DNA of 64,000 bases from positions 930,001 to 994,000 of the forward strand of contig CANLQD010000002.1 of the NCBI GenBank assembly GCA_947493175.1. Reading direction: 5' to 3'. Every line of letters begins with the position of its first letter. Within the stretch, counting starts at the first letter, position 1. Position numbers and translations under genes: made by a program. This document shows, in pieces, positions 28,255 through 36,865 of the stretch. Source of the stretch: an uncultured Flavobacteriaceae bacterium (GTDB lineage: Bacteria; Bacteroidota; Bacteroidia; Flavobacteriales; Flavobacteriaceae). The notes below the pieces were generated by a model. The model was given only the letters and a program-made list of their open reading frames with translations. It was not told the DNA's origin and did not search any database.

Positions 28255-28294
28255 TTGGTTTACCAGTTTGGTTTACCAAAAATAGCTATATTTG
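28255..28294. promoter_or_regulatory. Divergent PL7/rraA promoters with tandem GntR operator
   Basis: TTGGTTTACCA (28255-28265) and TTGGTTTACCAA (28268-28279) repeat at the same 13-bp period as the susC site. CAAAAATA (28277-28284) reads TATTTTTG on the minus strand, a -7 element for PL7, giving a leader of about 245 bases. TATATTTG (28287-28294) is a plus-strand -7 element for the RraA-like gene. In the PL7 leader GGGGC-N7-GCCCC (28110-28126) is the only clear stem. Confidence 0.65.
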
Positions 28295-28319
28295 TAAGAC
28301 TATCAAATTTTTAACATAA

Positions 28320-28437
28320 AAACTGCGACCCTGTAAAGGAATCGGTTACTGAAGCCATCTAGCGCGGGGCTGTCCTCTCGGGATACAGCAAGGCGCAGGC
28401 AAACAGGCTTTAGGGCAACCTGCGCAACGGCGGTCAG
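28320..28437 (+). promoter_or_regulatory. Structured 5' leader upstream of the RraA-like gene
   Basis: This GC-rich island in an AT-rich spacer is free of a convincing reading frame. It contains GCTGTCC/GG..ACAGC (28369-28389) and an exact 7-bp stem GCGCAGG (28393-28399) with CCTGCGC (28419-28425) around a 19-base loop. It would be transcribed from the promoter at 28287-28294 as part of a 230-base leader. I could not match it to a riboswitch consensus I know; it may be a leader RNA, an independent small RNA or a remnant element. Confidence 0.45.
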
Positions 28438-28533
28438 GTGTGTATCTTGATTACGGGCCAGAAAAATTTAGAGGCTGGTTTTCAGCATATGATGAAGCTC
28501 CTAACACGGATTTACAAATTCCTTAAAACCATC

Positions 28534-29259
28534 ATGAGTAAAACGTTGACCTTGACCAAAGAAAAATTACAAAAAGTAAGCACTGCTACAATCGCTACCT
28601 GTCTTTTTAAAAGGGGATTGAAAAATCAGGTCATTCAAGATGTACAAGCAGTTAAACCAGGAAGACCGACCATGGTGGGTGAAGCGTTTACGTTGCGTTA
28701 TATTCCTGCCAGAGAAGATCTGAATCCCATAGAAGTCTTCCAAAACCCGAGACACTTGCAACGGGTTGCGGTTGAAGAATGCCCCGTCGGTGCAATCCTT
28801 GTCTTCGACAGTCGAAAAGACGCCAGGGCCGCCTCGGCAGGTTCTATTTTGGCTACCCGCTTAATGGTACGCGGTGTTGTCGGCATGGTTACCGATGGTG
28901 GCTTTCGGGATACCGCCGAAATCGCGGATCTGAATTTTTCCTCCTATCATCAAAGACCTTCGGCACCGACCAATTTGACCTTGCACCAAGCCATCGCACT
29001 CAATGAGCCGATCGGGTGTGGCGACGTGGCCGTATTTCCGGGGGATATCCTTGTTGGGGATGATGACGGGGTGATTGTTATCCCGACCGCCATTGCCCCC
29101 GAAGTCGCAGAAGAATGCATACAAATGACCCTTTTTGAGACCTTTGTACTGGAACAGATTCAAAAAGGAGCTTCCATTATTGGACTGTATCCTCCGACCG
29201 ATGAAAACATAAAGACCACATTTGAGAAGTGGAAAAACCGAACCAATCCCTACTTCTAG
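28534..29259 (+). CDS. RraA-like / HMG-CHA aldolase family protein
   Basis: 241 residues from the ATG at 28534; in-frame upstream codons reach into the structured leader and are rejected. The fold signature is VAVEECPVGAILVFDS, then MVTDGGFRDTAEI. The R-D-x-x-E pattern is the one that marks class II pyruvate aldolases and oxaloacetate decarboxylases in this family, rather than the RNase E inhibitor RraA of enterobacteria. A C-terminal GCGDVAVFPGDILVGDDDGVIVIP is also typical. It shares the GntR operator with the PL7 operon, so a role in cleaving a uronate-derived keto acid is possible (inference). Symbol withheld because the activity is unknown. Confidence 0.85.
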   Translation: MSKTLTLTKEKLQKVSTATIATCLFKRGLKNQVIQDVQAVKPGRPTMVGEAFTLRYIPAREDLNPIEVFQNPRHLQRVAVEECPVGAILVFDSRKDARAASAGSILATRLMVRGVVGMVTDGGFRDTAEIADLNFSSYHQRPSAPTNLTLHQAIALNEPIGCGDVAVFPGDILVGDDDGVIVIPTAIAPEVAEECIQMTLFETFVLEQIQKGASIIGLYPPTDENIKTTFEKWKNRTNPYF

Positions 29260-29443
29260 AATAACGGTTTCGAGGAAGACAACAAAATGCTTTTTTAACG
29301 CAGTACCAAAATAATCGTAGCAGGCTGGCCATGTATCACGCACTCCTCTCTGAACGGTCAAGTAGCGCTGTACCTGCTGTAATTGATGGAAACTGAACGT
29401 TTTCTACCGAATGCGCTACCTCCCTTTTTGCGGCCTTGGAGCA

Positions 29444-30277
29444 TCAATCTTCCAAAATGGTAAAATCGAAGGTCGTTGCCTCGGAAACCCGAAAATAACC
29501 CAGCGCGTACCTATCAATATCGGTCGTATTGATAAAATTGCCCCTTACGGTTGCCGGTGCCGTCGCAAACGGTCCTCCACCTCCTGTTTGTTCCAGCAGG
29601 AGTTCTACATAATCGTAAAACTGGCTGTCAACTCCATCATTAATAATCGTAACCACATCCCCGGGTTCTAGATCAACCTCATCATCTTCCGTATACAAAA
29701 ATGAGAATTCGAAGGTGTTGCCATCAAAAAACCGGTCATCAATCGGTTCGTATAAATCAAACCCAAAATCGAACAAATAGTAATTTTCGACTCCTGGGGT
29801 ATCGCTGATGTATACGACAAGTTCCAAATCCTCATCACTAAAAATTTCCAAGTCTCCCTGCTCTATGCGATCGATAGGCACCGTAGCCATCAAATTGGCT
29901 CGAGCCTCGTAGGTGTTGGATTCCGAAATAACGGTAAGTAGAAATGTAGTCTCGAAATTATTTAAAAACTGTAATCCCGCAGCTTCGTAAACACCAGAAC
30001 CCGGTATCGTTTCCAAAAAATCGAAGGTATCTCCGGTAGTTTCGTTTGTCATGAAGACCGTTGCCCCGGAAACAGTCGGTATCTGCTCTTCAAAAAAGTT
30101 AGCGGTTTCGGTTAAGATAACTTGCCCTGTGACCCGCACTGGTATTTCTTCGGAAAACACCCTGAAGTGTGCATCGATATTGAGCCTGACCTCCCCGGTC
30201 GGAGTATCGACATCGATAACATCTTGACACGAAGCAACTGACAATAAAACCAAGACCATGGTACAATAGTTTCTCAT
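29444..30277 (-). CDS. DUF4249 lipoprotein
   Basis: 277 residues from the ATG at 30277, chosen for lipobox LSVASC (Cys17) and because it begins 4 bp after the TonB receptor stop. The sequence is acidic and beta-rich, with VDTPTGEVRLNIDAHFRV near the start and TTDIDRYALGYFRVSEA at the end, as in DUF4249. Members sit almost always directly downstream of a TonB-dependent receptor in Bacteroidota and are thought to be surface partners of it. Role not established. The 184 bp after the RraA-like gene contain nothing recognisable beyond weak stems. Confidence 0.82.
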   Translation of the reverse strand: MRNYCTMVLVLLSVASCQDVIDVDTPTGEVRLNIDAHFRVFSEEIPVRVTGQVILTETANFFEEQIPTVSGATVFMTNETTGDTFDFLETIPGSGVYEAAGLQFLNNFETTFLLTVISESNTYEARANLMATVPIDRIEQGDLEIFSDEDLELVVYISDTPGVENYYLFDFGFDLYEPIDDRFFDGNTFEFSFLYTEDDEVDLEPGDVVTIINDGVDSQFYDYVELLLEQTGGGGPFATAPATVRGNFINTTDIDRYALGYFRVSEATTFDFTILED

Positions 30278-30281
30278 GGAT

Positions 30282-32651
30282 TTAAAATTTAAAATTGTAA
30301 CTGATGGAGGGTATAATACCAAAAATCGATGTCCGCAACGCTTCGTTATCACCGGTCTCCCGATTTTCTTCAAAGCTTATGCTTGCAGCGTTTTGGCGAT
30401 TATAGACATTGTAAAAACCAAAATTCCATTCCGTTTTCCATTTGCGGTCTTTGTTTTTACGTGGGATCAGTGTAGCGGAGATATCCAGGCGATGGTAGTC
30501 TGGCAAACGTTCTACGTTTCGGTCTCCATAGATAGGAATGGTAAGCCCTAACTGTTCTACCTGCCCGATGGGATAGTTGGTGGGTTGTCCTGTTTGATAG
30601 ATGAAATTGGTGTTGAACGACCACTTATCATTGAGTTTATAGGAAGCATTGATCGATACATCATGGGTTTTATCGAAAGGCGTGTAGTACCACTCTCCAT
30701 TATTGATACCGGGCTCGTTGGTATTTCTTCCTGGGGTACGTTGCTCGGAGCGCGACCAGGTATAAGCGAGCCAACCCCGTAAGCGCCCCGTATTTTTGCG
30801 TAGCATAAACTCCCATCCATATGCCCTTGCCTCCCCGGGCAGAATAATCTGTTCAATAGCATTGTTGGCAATGAGGTCGGCTCCATCTATATAGTCGATT
30901 CGGTTATCGATATCTTTGTAAAACACCTCCGTTTCCAATGAAAATCGATCGTCTGCCAAGTCTCGATAGTAGCCCAAAGCGTATTGATCTAAAAGCTGCG
31001 GTTCTATAAAAGGGCCACTGGGCGCCCAGACATCCAGGGGAGTCGGCGAATTGGTATTCGACAACAGGTGCAGGTATTGGGACATGCGATTGTAACTGGC
31101 CTTTAAGGAACTATGATTGTTCAACAGGTATGAAAGAGCGACCCGTGGTTCAAAATTATTGAAGGTCGCCAGGGTTTCGTTACGACTGTAGGTCGCCACC
31201 CCAATGGGATCTGCTTCTTGGTATATTTGAAAGTCTTGGTTAAAAACGACCGGGGTATCGTTTTCGTACACGTTTAGTTCATCCTGTCCAAAACGTGTAA
31301 AATGACTCCAACGCAAACCGTATCGAAGCGATAGGTCTTTGGAGATTTGGTGTTCAGCATCGATGTAAGCAGCGAATTCATTGGCGTACTTATTGGTAAG
31401 TTCTTCCGGAATAATTCCAGAGTCATCACTGTTCGGCACGATCTCACCTGGTTTAAAATGGTAATAGATGTTATTGATGCCGTAATCCAATTTAAGGTTA
31501 TTGCTCAGATAGTGCTTCAAATCGTATTTGAGGTTGAAATTTACGATGTGCGATTCCCATTCAAACCCCCTCACATCTAGTTCTAGACCATAAAAATAAT
31601 CCGAATAGATGAGGGAAAGATTTGAGAATAGCTTTTTGGAAAACAAATGGTTCCATCTGAAATTGGCCACCGAATTACCATATGTATTTATGAAGCTATC
31701 CCCAATCCCAAAATTATCCCTTCCGAAGTAACCCGACAGATAGAGATTGTTGCTATCGTTGAGCTTATAGCTTAATTTGGTATTCAAATCGTAAAAAGAA
31801 GCGGTATTGTCGTTATCGGCGAGTGCCAGGAACAGATGTGCATAGGAAGCCCTCCCGGCAAACAAAAAGGAACCTCTACCCTTGTCAATGGGCCCTTCGG
31901 CCAGAAGCCGGCTCGATATGGCACCGATCCCTCCGTTCATCTTAAATTCATTTTTGTTACCCTCGCGTTGGTAAATATCCAATACCGAAGAAAGCCTTCC
32001 CCCATAGCGTGCCGGGATACCACCCTTGTACAGTTTTATATCCTTAATGGCATCTGTGTTAAAGACCGAAAAGAAACCGAAAAGGTGTGAAGAGTTAAAG
32101 ACGATCGCCTCATCCAAAAGTATCAGGTTTTGGTCTGCGGCCCCTCCACGAACGTTAAAACCAGAGGCACCTTCACCAGCATTGCTAACCCCGGGCAATA
32201 ATAGAATGGATTTGATTACATCAGGTTCGCCTAGCACGGCCGGAATCCTCTTAATACTGCTGGCCGTCAAGGTGTTCACGCTCATCTGGGGTTTTCTGAT
32301 GTTGTTTCGTTCCACATCTTTGGTCACCACAACTTCATCGAGCTGATCGGCTTCTTCCTCCATTGTAAAATCAAGAGTTACGTTGTCGGTTAGCGACAAT
32401 TCCCTTGTTATTGATTTAAAACCGATATAGCTTAGTACCAGCTTGTAATCACCTTCCGGTAGGGTAATCGAATAAAACCCGTATTCATTCGTCACCACAC
32501 CAGTACCAAGGGCCGCAATGGCCACCGTAACCCCTATGAGTGTTTCGTTCCCGATGTTTTCGGAAACGGTGCCACTGATGGTAAATTTTTGTTGAGCCTG
32601 TAATGACCCGGTCATCAGCAAGAAAATCAGCGTGAAATATAGTAAGCGCAT
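30282..32651 (-). CDS. TonB-dependent receptor with carboxypeptidase-like N-terminal domain
   Basis: 789 residues. A signal peptide (cleaved about LQAQQKF), then a carboxypeptidase-regulatory-like domain (FTISGTVSENIGNETLIGVT, about 21-105), TonB plug motifs (LDEVVVTKDVERNNIRKPQM, GFNVRGGAADQNLILLDEA) and a barrel ending ISYNFKF. It lacks the SusC signature, so it is not a glycan SusC; related receptors with DUF4249 partners have unknown cargo. It is divergent from the TetR regulator gene across 309 bp, and is not obviously part of the alginate locus. Confidence 0.92.
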   Translation of the reverse strand: MRLLYFTLIFLLMTGSLQAQQKFTISGTVSENIGNETLIGVTVAIAALGTGVVTNEYGFYSITLPEGDYKLVLSYIGFKSITRELSLTDNVTLDFTMEEEADQLDEVVVTKDVERNNIRKPQMSVNTLTASSIKRIPAVLGEPDVIKSILLLPGVSNAGEGASGFNVRGGAADQNLILLDEAIVFNSSHLFGFFSVFNTDAIKDIKLYKGGIPARYGGRLSSVLDIYQREGNKNEFKMNGGIGAISSRLLAEGPIDKGRGSFLFAGRASYAHLFLALADNDNTASFYDLNTKLSYKLNDSNNLYLSGYFGRDNFGIGDSFINTYGNSVANFRWNHLFSKKLFSNLSLIYSDYFYGLELDVRGFEWESHIVNFNLKYDLKHYLSNNLKLDYGINNIYYHFKPGEIVPNSDDSGIIPEELTNKYANEFAAYIDAEHQISKDLSLRYGLRWSHFTRFGQDELNVYENDTPVVFNQDFQIYQEADPIGVATYSRNETLATFNNFEPRVALSYLLNNHSSLKASYNRMSQYLHLLSNTNSPTPLDVWAPSGPFIEPQLLDQYALGYYRDLADDRFSLETEVFYKDIDNRIDYIDGADLIANNAIEQIILPGEARAYGWEFMLRKNTGRLRGWLAYTWSRSEQRTPGRNTNEPGINNGEWYYTPFDKTHDVSINASYKLNDKWSFNTNFIYQTGQPTNYPIGQVEQLGLTIPIYGDRNVERLPDYHRLDISATLIPRKNKDRKWKTEWNFGFYNVYNRQNAASISFEENRETGDNEALRTSIFGIIPSISYNFKF

Positions 32652-32797
32652 GTAGCATCTTTAAATCGTACGAACGAATTAATACAATGCGAAATTCGGG
32701 TAGTGATGTACGAATTGCCAGAATATTATACCAACCCAAAATTTTCATATACCAACCCCGTGTTTTCTTCCATCAAACCCCAAATAGATACTAATTT

Positions 32798-32829
32798 TTT
32801 GGTTTAACCATTTGGTTGCAATAAATTTG
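32798..32829 (+). promoter_or_regulatory. tetR promoter with TetR-type operator in the spacer
   Basis: TTTG (32798-32801), 20 bases, then TAAATTTG (32822-32829) is a textbook Bacteroidota promoter. TTAACCATTTGGTT (32804-32817) occupies the spacer between the two elements, where a bound repressor would block sigma. It predicts a leader of about 125 bases for the TetR gene. The rest of the gap 32652-32960 shows only AT-rich sequence. Confidence 0.7.
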
Positions 32830-32960
32830 ATATTGAAAAAACAAAAAATCAATACATATAATTGATTTTCAATTACTTAAACTCTAATCAACAATAAGTT
32901 CTTTTTAAAAAAGTTCATCAAAACCTACTGGGACAATTCGCGTATCTTTACAACCTACTC

Positions 32961-33578
32961 ATGAAACAAACAAAAAAATCAGAAACAGAACAACTCATTC
33001 TTGAAGCGGCCAAAAAGGTGTTCATCGAAAAAGGATACGCCGGTGCGCGCATGCAAGCCATTGCCGACGAAGCACAGATCAACAAGGCCATGTTACATTA
33101 TTATTATAGGAGCAAGGAGGCCTTGTTCACCCAGATTTTGGAGTCGGCAGTAGCGACGATGTCGGGCCAGATCCTCCCTGCTTTACAGGCTAAGGGCACA
33201 GTGATGGAAAAGCTAGAATTGCTGGTGACCAATTATATAGACACCATCACACAAAACCCTTATATACCGATGTTTGTGCTAAATGAGTTAGCGCAAAACC
33301 GTTTAAATTTCCAAGAAAGTCTTATGGCCAAAATGGCAACGAACGACTCGGTAGAAGAGTTTATGAAGCAGATTATGAAAGAACAAAAAGCTGGGGTCTT
33401 GCGACCTATCGGACCGCATCACCTCATGCTCACCGTTATGTCGCTGATCGCCTTTCCGTTCATTGCCAAACCGATCTTTACCGGGGTAATGAAAATTCCC
33501 GAGTTTATGTATGCCCAAATGATGGAAGAGCGAAAACAACTTGTTATGGAAATCATAAAAAAATCGTTTTTAAAATAA
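32961..33578 (+). CDS. TetR/AcrR-family transcriptional repressor
   Basis: 205 residues. An N-terminal helix-turn-helix (YAGARMQAIADEAQINKAMLHYYYRSKEALF, about 25-56) is followed by an all-helical ligand domain. It resembles the regulator paired with YbhGFSR-type exporters in Proteobacteria (CecR, formerly YbiH). Copies of TTAACC-N4-GGTT lie in its own promoter, at the start of the ABC efflux operon directly downstream, and before the RND operon at 51435, so it probably represses all three until an efflux substrate binds (inference). Confidence 0.92.
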   Translation: MKQTKKSETEQLILEAAKKVFIEKGYAGARMQAIADEAQINKAMLHYYYRSKEALFTQILESAVATMSGQILPALQAKGTVMEKLELLVTNYIDTITQNPYIPMFVLNELAQNRLNFQESLMAKMATNDSVEEFMKQIMKEQKAGVLRPIGPHHLMLTVMSLIAFPFIAKPIFTGVMKIPEFMYAQMMEERKQLVMEIIKKSFLK

Positions 33579-33584
33579 AATTTT

Positions 33585-33623
33585 TACTTTTGTATTAACC
33601 ATTTGGTTAAATTAATTGGTTAA
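33585..33623 (+). promoter_or_regulatory. Efflux operon promoter with TetR operator
   Basis: TACTTTTG (33585-33592) fits TAnnTTTG. TTAACCATTTGGTTAA (33595-33610), the best palindrome of the three sites, covers the expected transcription start, and a further half site TTGGTTAA follows (33616-33623). Confidence 0.68.
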
Positions 33624-33662
33624 TATTAAAACTTGTAAGCGTTCATCTCTTTTGCACCCTCT

Positions 33663-34982
33663 ATGAAATCGAAAAAAACGTCTTCGGCCAAGTCCAGTAT
33701 CGGTAAGATCCTGCTGCCATTCCTCGTGTTTTGGATAGGTACGGCAACGCTGACCTATGCACAACGATCCAGTCTTCAATTAGAAGATGCCTATACCCTA
33801 GCCAACGCGAACTATCCTTTGATCAAGGACGAGCCATTGTTACAGCAACTAACAGATCTTAATTTGCAAATCTTGAATCGCAAACGACTTCCTACCATCG
33901 ACCTGGTCGGTTTGGGACAGATTCAAAGTGAAAACGTACAAATTGGCACGAACGACCCCAATAGTCCGATCAGTGTAGACGTCCCGCTCGAAAGCTACCG
34001 CAGCTATCTAGATATCAATTACAATCTATTTGACGGCGGACTTATAGATGCCAGTAAGAAAACGGAAGCTTCCCAGTTAAGGGTAAATCAACAGGCTTTG
34101 AAAGTAAGCCTTCGAAATCTAAAGGATCAGGTGAATTCTTTATTTCTTAACATCCTTTTACTGCAGCAGCAAAAAAATCTCCTTGCTATTTCAAAAGAGG
34201 ACATCAGCACGAACATCGCTTTGTTGCAAGCGGGTTTTGATAATGGCACCATTCTGGAAAGCGAGTTGGCCAAATTAAAAGTGCGAAAAATTGAGCTCGA
34301 ATCGGAAGAAATAAGCCTTCAAGGCGATATCGATGCTTTCTTGGAGGTTCTCGGGAAACTGTTGGGCGTTCCAGTAGGCAAAGATACGGTTTTGGCCCTG
34401 CCAGCATCCCTGTTCCAGAAAAACATGACACTATCCATTACCCGACCGGAACAGACACTGTTTGATTACCAAACAGAATTGCTAGAAACCCAGAAAGGGA
34501 TGATCAACGCTGATCGTCTTCCCAAAATAGCACTCTTCGCCCAAGGAGGGGTCGGGTATCCCAATCCCTTAAACTTTGCCGATGTCTCTACCACAACGTA
34601 CGGGCTCGGAGGATTACGCCTCAACTGGAACATTTTGGACTGGGGAATTGCAAGGAAGGAGAAAAACAAAATTGAAGTACAGAAACAACAAATAGAGGTC
34701 GACCGAGCCGTTTTCGAGTTCGACATCCAGCAAAATGAGCGGGAATCACTTCAGAAATTAAATGCTATTGAGGCTCAAATCGAGAAAGATGAACAGATAG
34801 TGGCCTTGCAATCCGAGATCTTGAAACAAAGTGCCGTACAGTTGCAAGAAGGCGTGATCAATTCAAACGATTACGTGTTGCAAGTGAATGCCGAACTATC
34901 TGCACGCCAGCAATTGGAACTGCACTTGATTCAAAAACAAAAAATACAAATTGAATATCTAACCCTTTTTGGAAAACTGTAG
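33663..34982 (+). CDS. TolC-family outer-membrane efflux channel
   Basis: 439 residues with a signal sequence (about 1-33, ending TYAQRSS) and two outer-membrane-efflux-protein repeats made of long amphipathic helices, for example LRNLKDQVNSLFLNILLLQQQKNLL and QQNERESLQKLNAIEAQIEKDEQ split across them. It forms the trimeric exit duct for the ABC exporter encoded by the following genes. It is first in the operon after TetR, with a 3-bp gap to the membrane fusion protein. A second TolC-family gene serves the RND pump at 45410-46720. Confidence 0.92.
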   Translation: MKSKKTSSAKSSIGKILLPFLVFWIGTATLTYAQRSSLQLEDAYTLANANYPLIKDEPLLQQLTDLNLQILNRKRLPTIDLVGLGQIQSENVQIGTNDPNSPISVDVPLESYRSYLDINYNLFDGGLIDASKKTEASQLRVNQQALKVSLRNLKDQVNSLFLNILLLQQQKNLLAISKEDISTNIALLQAGFDNGTILESELAKLKVRKIELESEEISLQGDIDAFLEVLGKLLGVPVGKDTVLALPASLFQKNMTLSITRPEQTLFDYQTELLETQKGMINADRLPKIALFAQGGVGYPNPLNFADVSTTTYGLGGLRLNWNILDWGIARKEKNKIEVQKQQIEVDRAVFEFDIQQNERESLQKLNAIEAQIEKDEQIVALQSEILKQSAVQLQEGVINSNDYVLQVNAELSARQQLELHLIQKQKIQIEYLTLFGKL

Positions 34983-34985
34983 ACC

Positions 34986-35900
34986 ATGAAGAACAGCAAT
35001 TTCACCATCCTTTTAATAAGTCTCTCCTTGGCTTTGGCCGCTTCTTGTAAAGACAACGAAAAGTCCGATGCCTACGGTAATTTCGAGGCTGTCTCGGTTA
35101 CCGTTAGCGCCGAAGGAACAGGCAAATTGGTATCCTTTGCCCTCGAGGAAGGCGCAAAACTTAAAGCTGGGGAACCGGTAGGTCTTATCGATACAACACA
35201 ATTGTATTTAGAGAAACTACAACTGCAGGCAAAATTGGAAGCTCTCGATGAAAAATTACAGGACGCGGTTCCCGACATCGCCATTTTACTGGAACAAAAA
35301 CAAAATGCCGTTCGGGAACGAGATCGTACCCAAACACTCTACGAACAAAAGGCGGCTACTAAAAAACAACTCGATGATTTTAATGGTCAAATAGATGTCC
35401 TAGATCAACAGATCAATTCTACCAAACGGCGTATCGGGGTTGCCAATAGAGGCGTACTTTCGGAACGAAAACCACTTCAGGCACAAATAAATCTTATTGA
35501 TAAAAGATTGCAAGACCATCGTATCGTCAATCCAATAAACGGTACCGTGCTTACGAAAATCGTAGAAGCCTCGGAATTTGTCAATACCGGCACGCCCCTT
35601 TACAAGATCGCGAACTTGGGTACACTAAAATTACGGGCCTACACGAGTGCCTCCCTATTGAAAAATATACAACTTAACGATACGGTCACCGTGTTAGTCG
35701 ATAATGGTGATGACGCATACGAGCGACTCAAAGGTCGTGTTATGTACATTGCCAGTGAAGCAGAGTTCACACCAAAGACCATCGAAACCAAGGAGGAACG
35801 GGTGAATCTTGTCTATGCCATTGATGTGGAAGTGCAAAATAACGGAGGTCTCAAAATAGGGATGCCGGGCGAAGTTCAATTTAACCTTGGAAGTGAATAA
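34986..35900 (+). CDS. HlyD/YbhG-like membrane fusion lipoprotein
   Basis: 304 residues with lipobox LAASC (Cys21). The order is a biotinyl-lipoyl half (VSAEGTGKLVSFALEEGAKL), a long alpha-helical hairpin of about 95 residues (KLEALDEKLQDAVPDIA to LQAQINLIDKRLQ), the second lipoyl half (NGTVLTKIVEASEFVNTGT) and a beta-barrel. It bridges the inner-membrane ABC transporter and the TolC-type channel. The domain layout is that of YbhG. It lies 6 bp before the first ATPase gene. Confidence 0.9.
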   Translation: MKNSNFTILLISLSLALAASCKDNEKSDAYGNFEAVSVTVSAEGTGKLVSFALEEGAKLKAGEPVGLIDTTQLYLEKLQLQAKLEALDEKLQDAVPDIAILLEQKQNAVRERDRTQTLYEQKAATKKQLDDFNGQIDVLDQQINSTKRRIGVANRGVLSERKPLQAQINLIDKRLQDHRIVNPINGTVLTKIVEASEFVNTGTPLYKIANLGTLKLRAYTSASLLKNIQLNDTVTVLVDNGDDAYERLKGRVMYIASEAEFTPKTIETKEERVNLVYAIDVEVQNNGGLKIGMPGEVQFNLGSE

Positions 35901-35906
35901 ACCCTC

Positions 35907-36839
35907 ATGCTAGCAATCACGGTCTCACATATCAGTAAAAGTTTCGGAACGGTTCAAGCGCTTAAGGACATATCACTATCTGTGGAAGATGGAGAACTCT
36001 TTGGGCTCATTGGTCCCGATGGCGCGGGCAAATCAACTCTTTTTCGAATCTTGACCACGCTCTTACTTGCCGATAAAGGGGAAGGCACCGTCGCAGGGCA
36101 TCCCATCGTATCGAAGTATAAAGAAATTCGTAAAAAAGTAGGCTATATGCCCGGGAAGTTTTCGCTTTACCAAGACCTGTCGGTTGAAGAAAACCTGAGC
36201 TTTTTTGCAACCATATTTGGGACGACCATTGAGGCCAATTATGATTTGATCAAAGATATCTACGTGCAAATCGAACCCTTTAAGAAGCGCTTAGCAGGGC
36301 AGCTGTCTGGCGGCATGAAACAGAAACTTGCTTTGTGTTGCGCCCTGATTCACAAACCTGAGGTACTTTTCCTCGATGAGCCGACTACGGGGGTCGATGC
36401 CGTTAGTCGAAAAGAGTTCTGGGAAATGCTACAGCGATTAAAGGAAAAAGGGATCGCCATTTTAGTTAGCACCCCATATATGGACGAGGCCGAACTGTGT
36501 GATCGAATCGCACTGATCCAAAATGGTCGTATTCTGCAGACCGATACTCCGGAGGCTTTGAGAGCCTCTTATCCCTACCCTTTGTATGCAGTGAAATCTA
36601 GGAACACCTACCAACTTTTAAAAAGTCTTCGTGAAACCTTTTACACCAGAACTGTATTGCCTTTCGGTGATTTTTTACATCTGAGTACCAAAGAGAAAAT
36701 GGCGCTTGATCAGATTCAAAACGATTTAAGGACCAAGGGTTTTGAGGCCATTGAAATTAAAGAAATCGAGGCTACCGTCGAGGACGTGTTTCTTGAACTT
36801 AGCGATACCGAAGAAGCTAGAACAACGACCGAACGATAG
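35907..36839 (+). CDS. ABC transporter ATPase (YbhF N-terminal half equivalent)
   Basis: 310 residues. Walker A is GPDGAGKST (about 38-46), the signature LSGGMKQKL, Walker B VLFLDEPTTGVD, and a C-terminal regulatory extension of about 90 residues. It powers drug or envelope-compound export together with the ATPase that follows. In Escherichia coli the two ATPase units are fused in YbhF; here they are separate genes 26 bp apart, each with its own start, so the split is genuine and not a frameshift. Confidence 0.92.
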   Translation: MLAITVSHISKSFGTVQALKDISLSVEDGELFGLIGPDGAGKSTLFRILTTLLLADKGEGTVAGHPIVSKYKEIRKKVGYMPGKFSLYQDLSVEENLSFFATIFGTTIEANYDLIKDIYVQIEPFKKRLAGQLSGGMKQKLALCCALIHKPEVLFLDEPTTGVDAVSRKEFWEMLQRLKEKGIAILVSTPYMDEAELCDRIALIQNGRILQTDTPEALRASYPYPLYAVKSRNTYQLLKSLRETFYTRTVLPFGDFLHLSTKEKMALDQIQNDLRTKGFEAIEIKEIEATVEDVFLELSDTEEARTTTER

Positions 36840-36865
36840 CGATCAAAAAACAAAACCCCCAAAGT

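Noticed and set aside
28438..28533. N-terminal extension of the RraA-like protein
   Set aside because: It overlaps the structured leader and lacks homology; the family start matches the ATG at 28534.
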